This document shows positions 7,311-15,312 of a stretch of 32,887 nt of DNA, one piece after another. The stretch spans positions 1-32,887 of the forward strand of contig CAZZNQ010000044.1 in NCBI GenBank assembly GCA_964655775.1, written 5' to 3'. Under the pieces are notes generated by a model. It was not told the DNA's origin and did not search any database. It saw only the letters and a program-made list of their open reading frames with translations. Position 1 is the first letter of the stretch. Each line of letters starts with the position of its first letter. The translations under genes were made by a program, and so were the position numbers. This stretch comes from CAZZNQ01 sp964655775 (GTDB lineage: Bacteria > Planctomycetota > Brocadiia > SM23-32).

Positions 7311-7688
7311 ATGGCCGCTTTGCCGGAAGCCGTGATCGAGGCATGGGACAATCGCAAAGGCCCCGCCATCCTGACCACCGTCGACCCGGACGGAACGCCC
7401 AACACCATCTACGTCGGCTGCTGCGGGCGGCATGGCGACGACACGCTGGTAGTCGCCGACAACTACTTCGACAAGACGCGCCGCAACATCAAGAGCGGCA
7501 GCCGGGGCTCGCTGCTGTTCATGGGCAGCGACGGCAAGGCTTACCAGGTCAAAGGCGCAATCGAGTACCACACCGAGGGCGATATCTTCGACGAAATGAA
7601 GGACTGGAACCCGGAGAAGCATCCCGGCCACGCCGCCGCCGCGCTCAAGGCCGAAGCCGCCTACAACGGCGCGACCAAGCTGGAGTAG
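7311..7688 (+). CDS. Pyridoxamine 5'-phosphate oxidase-like FMN-binding family protein
   Basis: The 125-residue product (MAALPEAVIEAWDNRKGPAI...) has the small split-barrel pattern: AILTTVDPDGTPNTIYVG, then LVVADNYFDKTRRNIKSGSRGSLLFMG and YQVKGAIEYHTEGDIFDEM. These match single-domain FMN-binding PNPOx-like proteins, for example those related to flavin reductases of anaerobes. The exact substrate cannot be read from sequence. The ATG at 7311 is preferred over an upstream in-frame start at 7242 because GAAGGAG (about 7297-7303) sits 8 nt before it and the promoter at 7214-7241 would start the transcript near the upstream codon. It converges with the GH28-like gene, 15 bp stop to stop. Confidence 0.75.
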   Translation: MAALPEAVIEAWDNRKGPAILTTVDPDGTPNTIYVGCCGRHGDDTLVVADNYFDKTRRNIKSGSRGSLLFMGSDGKAYQVKGAIEYHTEGDIFDEMKDWNPEKHPGHAAAALKAEAAYNGATKLE

Positions 7689-7703
7689 CGCAGCGCTTTC
7701 GGC

Positions 7704-8879
7704 TCATTCATCCACAACGTGCACGTCGCTGACCAGCACGTCGCGCACGTATTCGTCGCCCGCACCGGCGGTCAGGACATCGCCCGCGCCCCCGTGGCGG
7801 ATGACGCCGCTGATGATCGAGTCGGTCAGCGAGCCGTTGACCATGATGGTGTTTCTGGCCCTGCTGACGACGTTGCGGATGACGATCCGAGTGGTGTCGC
7901 CCAGGGGGGCGATGCCGCCGTATCCGTCGGCACCTATCGTCACCGCCGCGCGGCATTGCAGATCGTCGGGCGAGGTGTCAACCAAACCGTCCACCAGGAT
8001 GTCGTACATCCCCACGCCGGCCGTGTTCAACAGCCGGATGATGTGATGGCCCCCCTGGCAGTGCCCGCAGACGTTCCGGATGATGACGTGACGGATGTCG
8101 TCCAGCCCGTCGCCGCGGCTGACGGGAGCGGTGACCATTGTGGTGCCGGTGCCGCCGGCGGCGCCGCTGTCCCGGGCGATGGCCGTCAGGGCGATCAGGT
8201 CGTCGCCGGTGTAGCCGGATACGTTCTCGATCAGGATATCGTGGCAGCCCATCCGCAGATCGATTCCGTCCTGGTTCAGCACTGTCTGCCGCTCGCCGTC
8301 CACCACGATGAACCCGCTGGAAGCGAAGCGCAGGTCGCGTAGCCGGCCCTCGGCGCACCGTTCAAGAGAGATCGCCCAGCAGTGCGAGTCGCGGATAATC
8401 AGGTTCTCGATGCTGAAATCCTCGACGAAGGCCATCAGTATGCCGATGTTGCGCCAGTCCCCGCTCTGCTCCCGCCCCGGCACGCCGGCGTCGGTGCCGT
8501 AGGTCCGGTGTCCAAGCGTCTTGGCTCCGTCGCCGGTGGCGCGCGGCCGGTCGGCTCCTTCGAGCACCGCTCCCCCCACGCCGCGGACGTGGATGTTGCG
8601 CATGGGGCGCACGTCCGTGATGCCGAGACCGCAATTGGCCGTGCGCATGAAGTTGTCGCGACAGCGGTCGGAGAGCTTCAGACGGCAGTTCTCCAGCTCC
8701 AGCGTGGTGTTGTCGCGCAGCAGTATGGCCGAATGCAGCAACCACTCCTCGCGCGGCCCGTCCTCGGCGGCGTTCACCCGTGGAATCACCACTCGGGCAC
8801 CGGTCCCGGCGGATTTCTCGATCGCCTGGTTGATGCGCTCGACGTCGGAACCTGCGAACTCGTTGGGTGTAATCGTCAC
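7704..8879 (-). CDS. GH28-like right-handed beta-helix protein (polygalacturonase-related)
   Basis: The protein is a parallel beta-helix: many Ile/Val-rich rungs with N-x-x-I/V spacing (NLIIRDSHCW, DILIENVSGY, HVIIRNVCGH, RIVIRNVVSR). Two catalytic-type motifs of GH28 pectinases are present in order, N-Q-D-G-I-D (residues 202-207 from the start used here) and G-D-D (about 225-227). The GHG and RIK motifs of classical polygalacturonases are not evident; GGHH is the nearest. It therefore belongs to the broader glycosyl hydrolase/lyase beta-helix group, with uncertain activity. Start: GTG 8879 has GGAG upstream and begins right at the fold (VTITPNEFAGSD). A longer in-frame start at 9008 adds 43 Arg/Cys-rich residues with no clear signal peptide, so I reject it tentatively. 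Export is thus unproven. Confidence 0.7.
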   Translation of the reverse strand: MTITPNEFAGSDVERINQAIEKSAGTGARVVIPRVNAAEDGPREEWLLHSAILLRDNTTLELENCRLKLSDRCRDNFMRTANCGLGITDVRPMRNIHVRGVGGAVLEGADRPRATGDGAKTLGHRTYGTDAGVPGREQSGDWRNIGILMAFVEDFSIENLIIRDSHCWAISLERCAEGRLRDLRFASSGFIVVDGERQTVLNQDGIDLRMGCHDILIENVSGYTGDDLIALTAIARDSGAAGGTGTTMVTAPVSRGDGLDDIRHVIIRNVCGHCQGGHHIIRLLNTAGVGMYDILVDGLVDTSPDDLQCRAAVTIGADGYGGIAPLGDTTRIVIRNVVSRARNTIMVNGSLTDSIISGVIRHGGAGDVLTAGAGDEYVRDVLVSDVHVVDE

Positions 8880-9034
8880 GATCTGCTCCAGTCCTAATCG
8901 CGGCCGGCTAGCACCCTGGCTGCGGCACGCCGCGCCCACACAGCAGCAGGAAACACGCCAAAAGCAGTGTCCCGGCACGAGGCCAGCCTGTCGGCCACTT
9001 CCTTGCACACGCTGCCTCAGGACCCTTGGTTATC

Positions 9035-10522
9035 TTACTCCTCAATCAGATAGAAATCCCTCAGATCATTACGTCGCTGTGCCGTAAGACTGTCTCCGAG
9101 CTTCTCAACGACCTCATCGTAGCTGTCCCTGAGACGGTTGAGCGTAGTGCGAGCATACGTCGCCCTCCGCGTCACTTCGCCGCCCACCGTGAGCACGAAC
9201 ATGACGAAGCGGCGCTCACCCTCCTCGTAAGCATAGGCTATCACTGTATCCCCCGCCACAGAACTGGGGAGTCGGCCCGCATACCTGACCCGTGTTTTCG
9301 TCTCGGCGAACACCTCTGCCAGCGATGTCCTCATCTCGGGAAGCGCGTCCGGTGATTCCACCGTCCGCCAGAACACGTCGCTCAGGTCGGCGAGAGACGC
9401 AGGGAAGGCCCCGTGCTCGGTTCGATAATCTGCGATCAGATTCTTCGCTATCTCCATGTGGGCACGGCTGTCCAACATGTCGGCGAGGGGGTACGTCCAG
9501 TCCGTCTTGCCCAATCCCTTGACGGCACGAGGTGCGTCCATGGCGCCCCTGAGGATGTGTCCCGCAAATCTTCGGCCGGCGACCCGAATGCCCTTGCGCA
9601 GGTCTTCAACATGGTCGGACGAGAGCGATAGCTCCGTCACCACATCCGCCCCGTCCGCGCGGTAGTGGACTTCGTCGTAGGCCTGCAGCAAAGCGCCGAG
9701 CAGGGGGCCGAGGTGAACAAGCCCCAGGTTCTCGTCTTTCAAGGAGTCCCTCACACGCTCGTTTTCGGCCTCCAGATATTCAACCGCCCGGCGAGCATCG
9801 CCAGCCGTGCCCAGTTCGCACACGCTCCGGAAGGCAAGTCCGTCGTCCAGCGAGAGTGCGAACCGGAACGCACGGATGCTATGGAATGGAACCGGCAACG
9901 CCTGGACACCGTACGGGCCGACAAGTTCACCGAAGGGCACGGGCAACACGAACGCACCATATAGGGCCCCGTGATCGACATCCTTGAGCCGCCGCGAGAG
10001 ATCCTCGCTGAGTGGCTGCTGCGACCGGGGACTGTGTCGGCTGCGCAGTTGGGACAGCCCTTCCGGGCTGTCGGTCACGGCCAGCGTGTTGGCGTCGAGA
10101 AACCCCAAACTGCACACGTCGGTGGAATAGACGGCCACTGCGCCCGAAGTGGCTGGTCTGCAGAGCAGCCGCAGAGCTCTCTCTATCGATCTGAAATCCT
10201 GCGTCGGAAACGACACAAGGATCGCCACTGGCAGATCTTCCTGCTCCGGGGCAATCGGGGGCTCGAACGGCATGGAAAAGAAGACTATCTGACCGAAGTC
10301 GAAGATCGGGCCAACGACGGGCACCCGTGAGAGCTTCGAGAGGATGTCTTCCAGGAGCGCGGAATCTCGGAGCCGATCACCCTCCAGCACGGTTACACCC
10401 CAGACGCCTTCCGGCGCAAGGCCCACCAGCGTCCGGCTCGCCCCGCGGGCGCGGCTGCCTGCGACGAGCACCAGGACCGCGACAGCCAGCACAACCGCAG
10501 GTCTCAATCCTCTACGCGACAT
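9035..10522 (-). CDS. Secreted protein of unknown family, 495 residues
   Basis: The product begins MSRRGLRPAVVLAVAVLVLVAGSRARGA, a clear signal peptide. ATG 10522 is preceded by a purine-rich GGGGAGAGGCAGGGG. The mature protein has alternating beta and helical stretches with no motif I recognise (AILVSFPTQDFRSIERAL, GALYGAFVLPVPFGEL). Near residue 380 it carries AKNLIADYRTEHGAFPASLADL, a phrase typical of the C-terminal part of type II pseudopilins and of related periplasmic proteins in PVC bacteria (YRxxHGxFPxxLxxL). A DUF3352-like protein is another possibility. The gene is separated by 155 bp from the GH28-like gene downstream, and I see no other sign of function. Confidence 0.65.
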   Translation of the reverse strand: MSRRGLRPAVVLAVAVLVLVAGSRARGASRTLVGLAPEGVWGVTVLEGDRLRDSALLEDILSKLSRVPVVGPIFDFGQIVFFSMPFEPPIAPEQEDLPVAILVSFPTQDFRSIERALRLLCRPATSGAVAVYSTDVCSLGFLDANTLAVTDSPEGLSQLRSRHSPRSQQPLSEDLSRRLKDVDHGALYGAFVLPVPFGELVGPYGVQALPVPFHSIRAFRFALSLDDGLAFRSVCELGTAGDARRAVEYLEAENERVRDSLKDENLGLVHLGPLLGALLQAYDEVHYRADGADVVTELSLSSDHVEDLRKGIRVAGRRFAGHILRGAMDAPRAVKGLGKTDWTYPLADMLDSRAHMEIAKNLIADYRTEHGAFPASLADLSDVFWRTVESPDALPEMRTSLAEVFAETKTRVRYAGRLPSSVAGDTVIAYAYEEGERRFVMFVLTVGGEVTRRATYARTTLNRLRDSYDEVVEKLGDSLTAQRRNDLRDFYLIEE

Positions 10523-11122
10523 CCCCTGCCTCTCCCCTTCCGTTGCGGGTCTCCCCTGTCCGAGCAGCGTCCCACCTGCACCGGCCACCGCTGGCATCCG
10601 AACAACCGCCCGAACACCGTCCGTATTCTATGCGCCCGTGATCCCTGCGTCCAAGCCGAAAACGTTGCTGCAAAGGACCTGAGCACACACCGCCAGATCG
10701 GGACGTGCAGCAGCCGAATGAGACGAGCCGAGGCGTCACCGGGCATGCTCGGCCGGTATCGGGTAGCATCGATGGACATGAATGCGCTCGGGCTCGCAAT
10801 CCCCACCAAGGTTCTTGTGGCGAGCGTGTTCGCCCTGCCGTCGGCGACCACCGTCCTCGTCATCCTTGGCCATCCGGCCCTGCACGTGAGGGCGCGGCGC
10901 CGCAGATCTTGGGCCGATTCGTACCTGCTGGGCGCCTGGCTCGGTCCCGGGCCACTGCTGCCCTGGAGCCCCGCATCCTCGGCCGGTGAGCGCCTGCCAC
11001 CCCCTTCTAACTGCGGCGCGCGTCCTGTATGATCGTGATCTTGTTGACTGTCCGGTGCACGCGCCAGGGAAGGTCCATACGGCCGGGTGGCGCGTGGAAG
11101 CTATCAGGGAAGGACGGAATCT
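10523..11122. other. 600-bp region without a confident gene
   Basis: It lies between the divergent starts of the secreted-protein gene (-) and the ROK kinase gene (+). The one reading frame with coding-like bias is 10772-11032 on +, listed separately at low confidence. A weak + promoter candidate is TTCTAA (11005-11010), 17 bases, TATGAT (11028-11033), giving a leader of about 85 nt for the kinase. No hairpin, tRNA or repeat stands out. Confidence 0.4.
10772..11032 (+). CDS. Possible small membrane protein, 86 residues
   Basis: The frame from ATG 10772 encodes MDMNALGLAIPTKVLVASVFALP..., with one long hydrophobic segment (about residues 5-34), a basic cluster (RARRRR), then a second hydrophobic, Pro-rich stretch (SYLLGAWLGPGPLLPW). 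Third positions are mostly G/C, as in neighbouring genes. However, there is no clear ribosome site and the C-terminal 25 residues are low complexity. High GC creates long chance frames here, so this may be spurious. Confidence 0.22.
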   Translation: MDMNALGLAIPTKVLVASVFALPSATTVLVILGHPALHVRARRRRSWADSYLLGAWLGPGPLLPWSPASSAGERLPPPSNCGARPV

Positions 11123-12070
11123 GTGACCGATCCGCACCCGCTGCTGGGCCTCGACATCGGCGGGACGAAGACGGCGGCGATTCTCGGTGATACCACCGGC
11201 GAGATCCACCGGCGCACGGAGTTCGCAACCAGGGCGGAGCGGGGTTTCGAAGCCGTGTTCGCGGACATCTGCAGCGCCGCGACGGAGGCGCTCGAGACGA
11301 GCAGGGCGGCGGGTCGGTCCCCTGCGGCCCTGTCCGTCTCGATAGGCGGACCGCTTGACATCGAACGCGGGATCGTACACTCTCCGCCCAACCTTCCCGG
11401 CTGGGACGCCGTGCCGCTGAAGGACCTGCTGAAAGAACGCTTCGGCCTGCCGGTGCACGTCGAGCACGACGGGAACGCCGGTGCGCTCGCGGAATGGTAC
11501 TTCGGCGCCGCGCGCGGGGCCCGGAACGCCGTGTTTCTGACGATGGGAACCGGCTTCGGCGGCGGCCTGATCCTGAACGGCGCCCTCTACCGCGGCACCT
11601 GCGACATGGCGGGCGAAGTCGGCCATTTGCGGCTGGCCGAAGAGGGTCCCGTTGCCTACGGCAAGGCGGGGTCTTGGGAGGCATTCTGCTCGGGAACCGG
11701 CATCCTGCGGCTTGCGGCTCGACACGAGCCGGAGCGCTGGCCGGATGGCGCCGTAACCGTGCAGCGCCTCGCCGAACTGGCCCGGGCAGGCGATCCGACG
11801 GCTGCGGGCCTGTTCCGGCAGGTCGGCACGATGCTGGGACGCGGGCTTGCGATGCTGATCGACGTGCTCAACCCGGAGGTCATCGTCATCGGTTCGTTGG
11901 CCGTGCGGCTGGGGGAGCTGGTGCTCGCGCCGGCAAGGCAGGAGATCCGGCGCGAAGCCCTGACCGCGACGGCCGATGCGTGTCGCGTTGTGCCGGCCGC
12001 TCTCGGCGAACGCCTGGGGGATGTGGCCGCGCTCTGCGCCGCCATCGCGGCATCGGGCGGGCCGACGTAG
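11123..12070 (+). CDS. ROK family sugar kinase lacking the zinc-site cysteines
   Basis: The 315-residue protein has the ROK phosphate-binding start LLGLDIGGTKTAAIL (residues 7-21), the sugar-binding and catalytic segment VEHDGNAGALAEWYFG with likely catalytic base D116, the second phosphate loop MGTGFGGGLILNG (141-153) and the GE-x-GH motif (E165, H168). ROK kinases usually carry CxCGxxGCxE just after this; here the same place reads V177AYGKAGSWEAF with none of the three Cys, so the structural zinc is absent. It probably phosphorylates a hexose or N-acyl-hexosamine in the cytoplasm; the sugar cannot be told. GTG 11123 is chosen because GGGAAGGA (11107-11114) lies 8 nt upstream. A terminator follows at 12084-12110, so the FG-GAP gene is a separate unit. 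Confidence 0.88.
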   Translation: MTDPHPLLGLDIGGTKTAAILGDTTGEIHRRTEFATRAERGFEAVFADICSAATEALETSRAAGRSPAALSVSIGGPLDIERGIVHSPPNLPGWDAVPLKDLLKERFGLPVHVEHDGNAGALAEWYFGAARGARNAVFLTMGTGFGGGLILNGALYRGTCDMAGEVGHLRLAEEGPVAYGKAGSWEAFCSGTGILRLAARHEPERWPDGAVTVQRLAELARAGDPTAAGLFRQVGTMLGRGLAMLIDVLNPEVIVIGSLAVRLGELVLAPARQEIRREALTATADACRVVPAALGERLGDVAALCAAIAASGGPT

Positions 12071-12083
12071 TTGCCCAGCGTTC

Positions 12084-12110
12084 TCCGCGCACTCCTTACT
12101 GCGCGGATTT
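12084..12110 (+). terminator. Rho-independent-like terminator after ROK kinase
   Basis: TCCGCGCA (12084-12091) pairs fully with TGCGCGGA (12100-12107), an 8-bp stem with an 8-nt loop, followed by TTT and then GATG. The U-tract is short. It begins 14 bases after the kinase stop codon. Confidence 0.55.
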
Positions 12111-12206
12111 GATGCAGCCGCCAGAGCAGGCTATCATCTCGCGAACAGGCCGTCGGACGGCGGGCACGCAAGAGACCAATCGCAGAGATGCAGGAGACAA
12201 ACAGCC

Positions 12207-14435
12207 ATGCAGGATCAGAGAGCGGGCTGGGAACTCACGATCGTGGACGGCGCGCCGCCGGTTGCGCCGCTGCAGGGGTTGGGCAGTCTGGGCGTCGCCG
12301 ACATTGACGGTGACGGCCGACCTGAGATACTCACCGCCGGAGACGGCGCGCTGCTCTGGTACCGCCCGGCCACCGGGGAACGCGGCGTTGTCGCGAACGG
12401 CAAGTTCGGCGTCGGTCTGGACATAGCCGACGTGGACGGCGACGGCCGACTGGAAGTGGTCTGCAAAGAGAAGCCACAGGAGGGCGAGCTCCAGGCAGCA
12501 TTCTGCTGGTTCAAGCCCGGGCGCGATCTTGCCGAGCCCTGGGACCGCCACGTGATCGAGGCCGACGCCGAAGGAGGCGGGCACGACATCCTCTGCCTGG
12601 ACATCGACGACGACGGCAGGACCGAGGTGATCTCCACGGCCAGGTACGGCGGCGTCTGGGGGCTCTACATCTACAAGGCGCCCGACGACCCGACGCAGCC
12701 CTGGCGACGCCACGCGGTGCAGAAGGGACACTTCGCCGAGGGCCTCTCGGCCGCCGACCTCAAGGGCAACGGCCGGCTCGATCTCGTCCTGGGCCCGGTC
12801 GCTTACCTCTGCCCTGAGGACGGCCCCCTCGCCGGGGTCTGGGATGAGGTGGTCTACGCCCCCGCCCACCGCGAGATGTGCCGCACCGTAACCGTCGACG
12901 TCACAGGGAACGGGCGGCCGGACATCGTCGCCGCGGAGTCGGAGTACTACGAGGGCCGCCTGAGCTGGTTCGAGAACCGCCTGGCTGAGGATCCGGGGAG
13001 TCCGTGGGTCGAACACCCCATGGAAGACGACATGGTCTACGCGCACTCCCTCTGGGCGCGACGCGAAGACGGACGCGTCACGGTCTTCGTCGGCGAGATG
13101 GCCGGCGGCGGCTGGGGAGCACCCTACAACTACCAAGCTCGCCTGATCAGGTATGTCAGCGCGGACGGCGGGGACTGGTCCCGCACCATCCTGGAGAAGG
13201 GGCAGGGAACCCACCAGGCCGTCATGCATGACGTGGACGGCGACGGGCGGCTCGAAGTGGTCGGCAAGGAATGGCGCATCCCGCGCGTTCAGATATGGGC
13301 GGAGCCGAAGCGGCCCTCGGCCGTGGCGCAGTACCGGCACTCGTTCGTCGACCGCGACAAGCCGGGCCTTGCCATCGACATAATGGGTGCCGACGTAGAC
13401 GGCGACGGCCTGAACGACGTGGTCTGCGGCGCCTGGTGGTATCGCGCGCCGGACTGGCAACGCTTCGAGATACCCGGCGTCTGCCAGGTGATTCAGGCAT
13501 GCGACCTGGACGGCGACGGCCGCGTGGAACTGATCGCCACGAAGCCCAAACCCGGTTCCTCCGGCGGCTACGGGGCGCTCTGCAGCACGCTGGTGTGGAT
13601 GAAGCCCGTCGACCCCTTGAACGGCGAGTGGCGTGAGTACCCCATCGGCAAAGGTGTGGGCGACTGGCCGCACGGCTCCTGCGTCGCGCCCGTGCTGCCC
13701 GGCGGCCGCCTGGCGCTCATCACCGCCTACCACAGCGCCCACTCGAGCCCCGAGGGCGGCGAGCATTACCCGGACATCTTCGAGGTGCCGGACGACCCGA
13801 CCTCCGGCCCGTGGCCGCGCCGCACGCTGGCGTCGGTCCGCTACGGCGAGCAACTCATCGCCCACGACATCACCGGCAACGGCCTGCTCGACCTGTTTGC
13901 CGGGCCGTGGTGGCTGGAGAACCTGGGCGACGGCAGTTTCGAGCCGCACCGGATCGTCGAGGACGAGACGTTCTACCCCGCCCGCCTCGGCGTGATGGAC
14001 GTAACCGGTCGGGGACGCCCCGACGTGGTGATGGGCCAGGAGGCGATGGACTACCCGAACAAGTTCATCCCGTTCTCGCCGCTGGCGTGGTTCGAGTGCC
14101 CGGACGATCCGAAGGCCGGCCCGTGGCCGATGCACGTCATAGACCAGGTGCGCTGCGCGCACTCGATCGGGGTGGCGGACCTGGACGGCGACGGCGAGGC
14201 GGAGATCGTCTGCGGCGAGCACGACCCGTTCAAGCCCTACCGCAGCCGCTGCCGGACGTTCGTCTACAAGAAGGCGGACCCGCAGGGAAGGACCTGGAAG
14301 CGCTACCAGTGGGACGACCGGTTCGAGCACCACGACGGGACGCGGCCGTTCGAGCTGGCGCCCGGCCGCATCGGCGTCCTGAGCATCGCCTGGCAGGAAC
14401 CGAAATACGTTCACCTCTGGTCGCCCGGCGACTGA
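12207..14435 (+). CDS. FG-GAP/VCBS-repeat beta-propeller protein, 11 calcium-loop repeats
   Basis: The 742-residue protein consists of repeats with a calcium-loop signature D-x-D/N-G-D/N-G-x-x-E/D. I count eleven: VADIDGDGRPEIL, IADVDGDGRLEVV, CLDIDDDGRTEVI, AADLKGNGRLDLV, TVDVTGNGRPDIV, MHDVDGDGRLEVV, GADVDGDGLNDVV, ACDLDGDGRVELI, AHDITGNGLLDLF, VMDVTGRGRPDVV and VADLDGDGEAEIV. Such repeats build integrin-like propellers used in binding or scaffolding, and some members are lyases. ATG 12207 has CAGGAGA (12191-12197) 9 nt upstream and begins MQDQRAGWEL with no signal peptide, whereas most FG-GAP proteins are exported. A longer in-frame reading upstream overlaps the kinase end and is rejected. 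The gene converges with the oxidoreductase gene (6 bp), with a small hairpin GCGCT-TCAA-AGCGC at 14437-14450. Confidence 0.85.
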   Translation: MQDQRAGWELTIVDGAPPVAPLQGLGSLGVADIDGDGRPEILTAGDGALLWYRPATGERGVVANGKFGVGLDIADVDGDGRLEVVCKEKPQEGELQAAFCWFKPGRDLAEPWDRHVIEADAEGGGHDILCLDIDDDGRTEVISTARYGGVWGLYIYKAPDDPTQPWRRHAVQKGHFAEGLSAADLKGNGRLDLVLGPVAYLCPEDGPLAGVWDEVVYAPAHREMCRTVTVDVTGNGRPDIVAAESEYYEGRLSWFENRLAEDPGSPWVEHPMEDDMVYAHSLWARREDGRVTVFVGEMAGGGWGAPYNYQARLIRYVSADGGDWSRTILEKGQGTHQAVMHDVDGDGRLEVVGKEWRIPRVQIWAEPKRPSAVAQYRHSFVDRDKPGLAIDIMGADVDGDGLNDVVCGAWWYRAPDWQRFEIPGVCQVIQACDLDGDGRVELIATKPKPGSSGGYGALCSTLVWMKPVDPLNGEWREYPIGKGVGDWPHGSCVAPVLPGGRLALITAYHSAHSSPEGGEHYPDIFEVPDDPTSGPWPRRTLASVRYGEQLIAHDITGNGLLDLFAGPWWLENLGDGSFEPHRIVEDETFYPARLGVMDVTGRGRPDVVMGQEAMDYPNKFIPFSPLAWFECPDDPKAGPWPMHVIDQVRCAHSIGVADLDGDGEAEIVCGEHDPFKPYRSRCRTFVYKKADPQGRTWKRYQWDDRFEHHDGTRPFELAPGRIGVLSIAWQEPKYVHLWSPGD

Positions 14436-14441
14436 CGCGCT

Positions 14442-15293
14442 TCAAAGCGCAACCCACATCCCGGCCGAGACGGGGTCGGCGGCGACATCCAGGATGCGGC
14501 GGACCATGAGGGTCTCCGCCCGGTCAATGGGCGGGCGTCTCTCCTCGAAAAAGTCCAGCACCGCCGCGCCGGTGCCGACAAACAGCCGGGACATGTCCAC
14601 GGTGACCATCTGCGTGCCCTCGGGCGTTGTCACAGCGGCCCCGTAGAGGGGCGCGCCGCCGATGCCGACGTTCACCGTCGCCATCCGGCCGTCGGTGAGA
14701 TCGAGGCATATCTGCCAGAAGCCCGCCTCATCGCCGCCCCGCCGCAGGAGGCGCTCGACGCCCGGCCCCAGGCAGCTCACCGCCATCTCCACGGGATGGA
14801 TGGCGTACTCGTCGAAGGACCGGCCCCCGCCCCACGTGGTGATCTGCAGCACGGACTCGCGGCCGACGTCGGCGACGTGCGCCTGCACTTCGGTGTAGCG
14901 ATGGGGGCTGGTGGTCTCCACGCGGACGCCGCACCGGTCCGCCAGGGCAAAGATGTCCCTCGCCGTCTCCACGTCGGGCGCGAACGTCTTGTCCACGTAG
15001 GTGGTCTTCCCGAAAGGTAACACGCGTTCGCAGACCGCCAAGTGCGTCTCCGGGTTGCTTGGCGCCAGGACCATGTAGAAATCCACGGCGCAGTCCAGAG
15101 ACTCGGGCGAACCGAACCAGGCGACGTCGTTCTCGCGAGCCCAGTCCCGCCCCGCTTGCTCCTGCATGGCCCAGCAACCGGCCACCCGGAAGCCGCGGTC
15201 CTCCAGATCGGTCCGAAACGTGCGCAGGAAATGGTTCGTATGCCAGTTGTCCAGCGCGTAGTCGACGAAACCGATGCGTCTATCTGTATGCAT
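14442..15293 (-). CDS. Gfo/Idh/MocA-like NAD(P)-dependent oxidoreductase
   Basis: The 283-residue product has the two-domain layout of the family. The Rossmann part begins RIGFVDYALDNWHTNHFL, without the classical GxGxxG but with the usual spacing, and reaches VDFYMVLAPSNPETHLAV. The EKP-like catalytic motif is TTYVDKTFAP (Lys at about residue 102), and a DEYAIHPVEMAV segment near 164 supplies the conserved His. It is shorter than the usual 330-400 residues. Family members oxidise or isomerise sugars, inositol and uronates in the cytoplasm. It is the last gene of a - strand unit (kinase-like, alginate-lyase-like, this gene; gaps 46 and 19 bp), so a role in breakdown of a uronic-acid sugar is plausible but inferred. 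Confidence 0.82.
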   Translation of the reverse strand: MHTDRRIGFVDYALDNWHTNHFLRTFRTDLEDRGFRVAGCWAMQEQAGRDWARENDVAWFGSPESLDCAVDFYMVLAPSNPETHLAVCERVLPFGKTTYVDKTFAPDVETARDIFALADRCGVRVETTSPHRYTEVQAHVADVGRESVLQITTWGGGRSFDEYAIHPVEMAVSCLGPGVERLLRRGGDEAGFWQICLDLTDGRMATVNVGIGGAPLYGAAVTTPEGTQMVTVDMSRLFVGTGAAVLDFFEERRPPIDRAETLMVRRILDVAADPVSAGMWVAL

Positions 15294-15312
15294 GGCCTAT
15301 CCCCGGCTTCGC

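Noticed and set aside
7704..9008. Longer start for the GH28-like protein at 9008
   Set aside because: The additional 43 residues are Cys/Arg-rich without a clear signal peptide, and GTG 8879 has a GGAG ribosome site at the beginning of the fold.
12096..14414. A 772-codon open frame on the - strand over the FG-GAP gene
   Set aside because: It is the mirror of a repetitive GC-rich gene; the opposite strand has the repeats, a ribosome site and a proper start.
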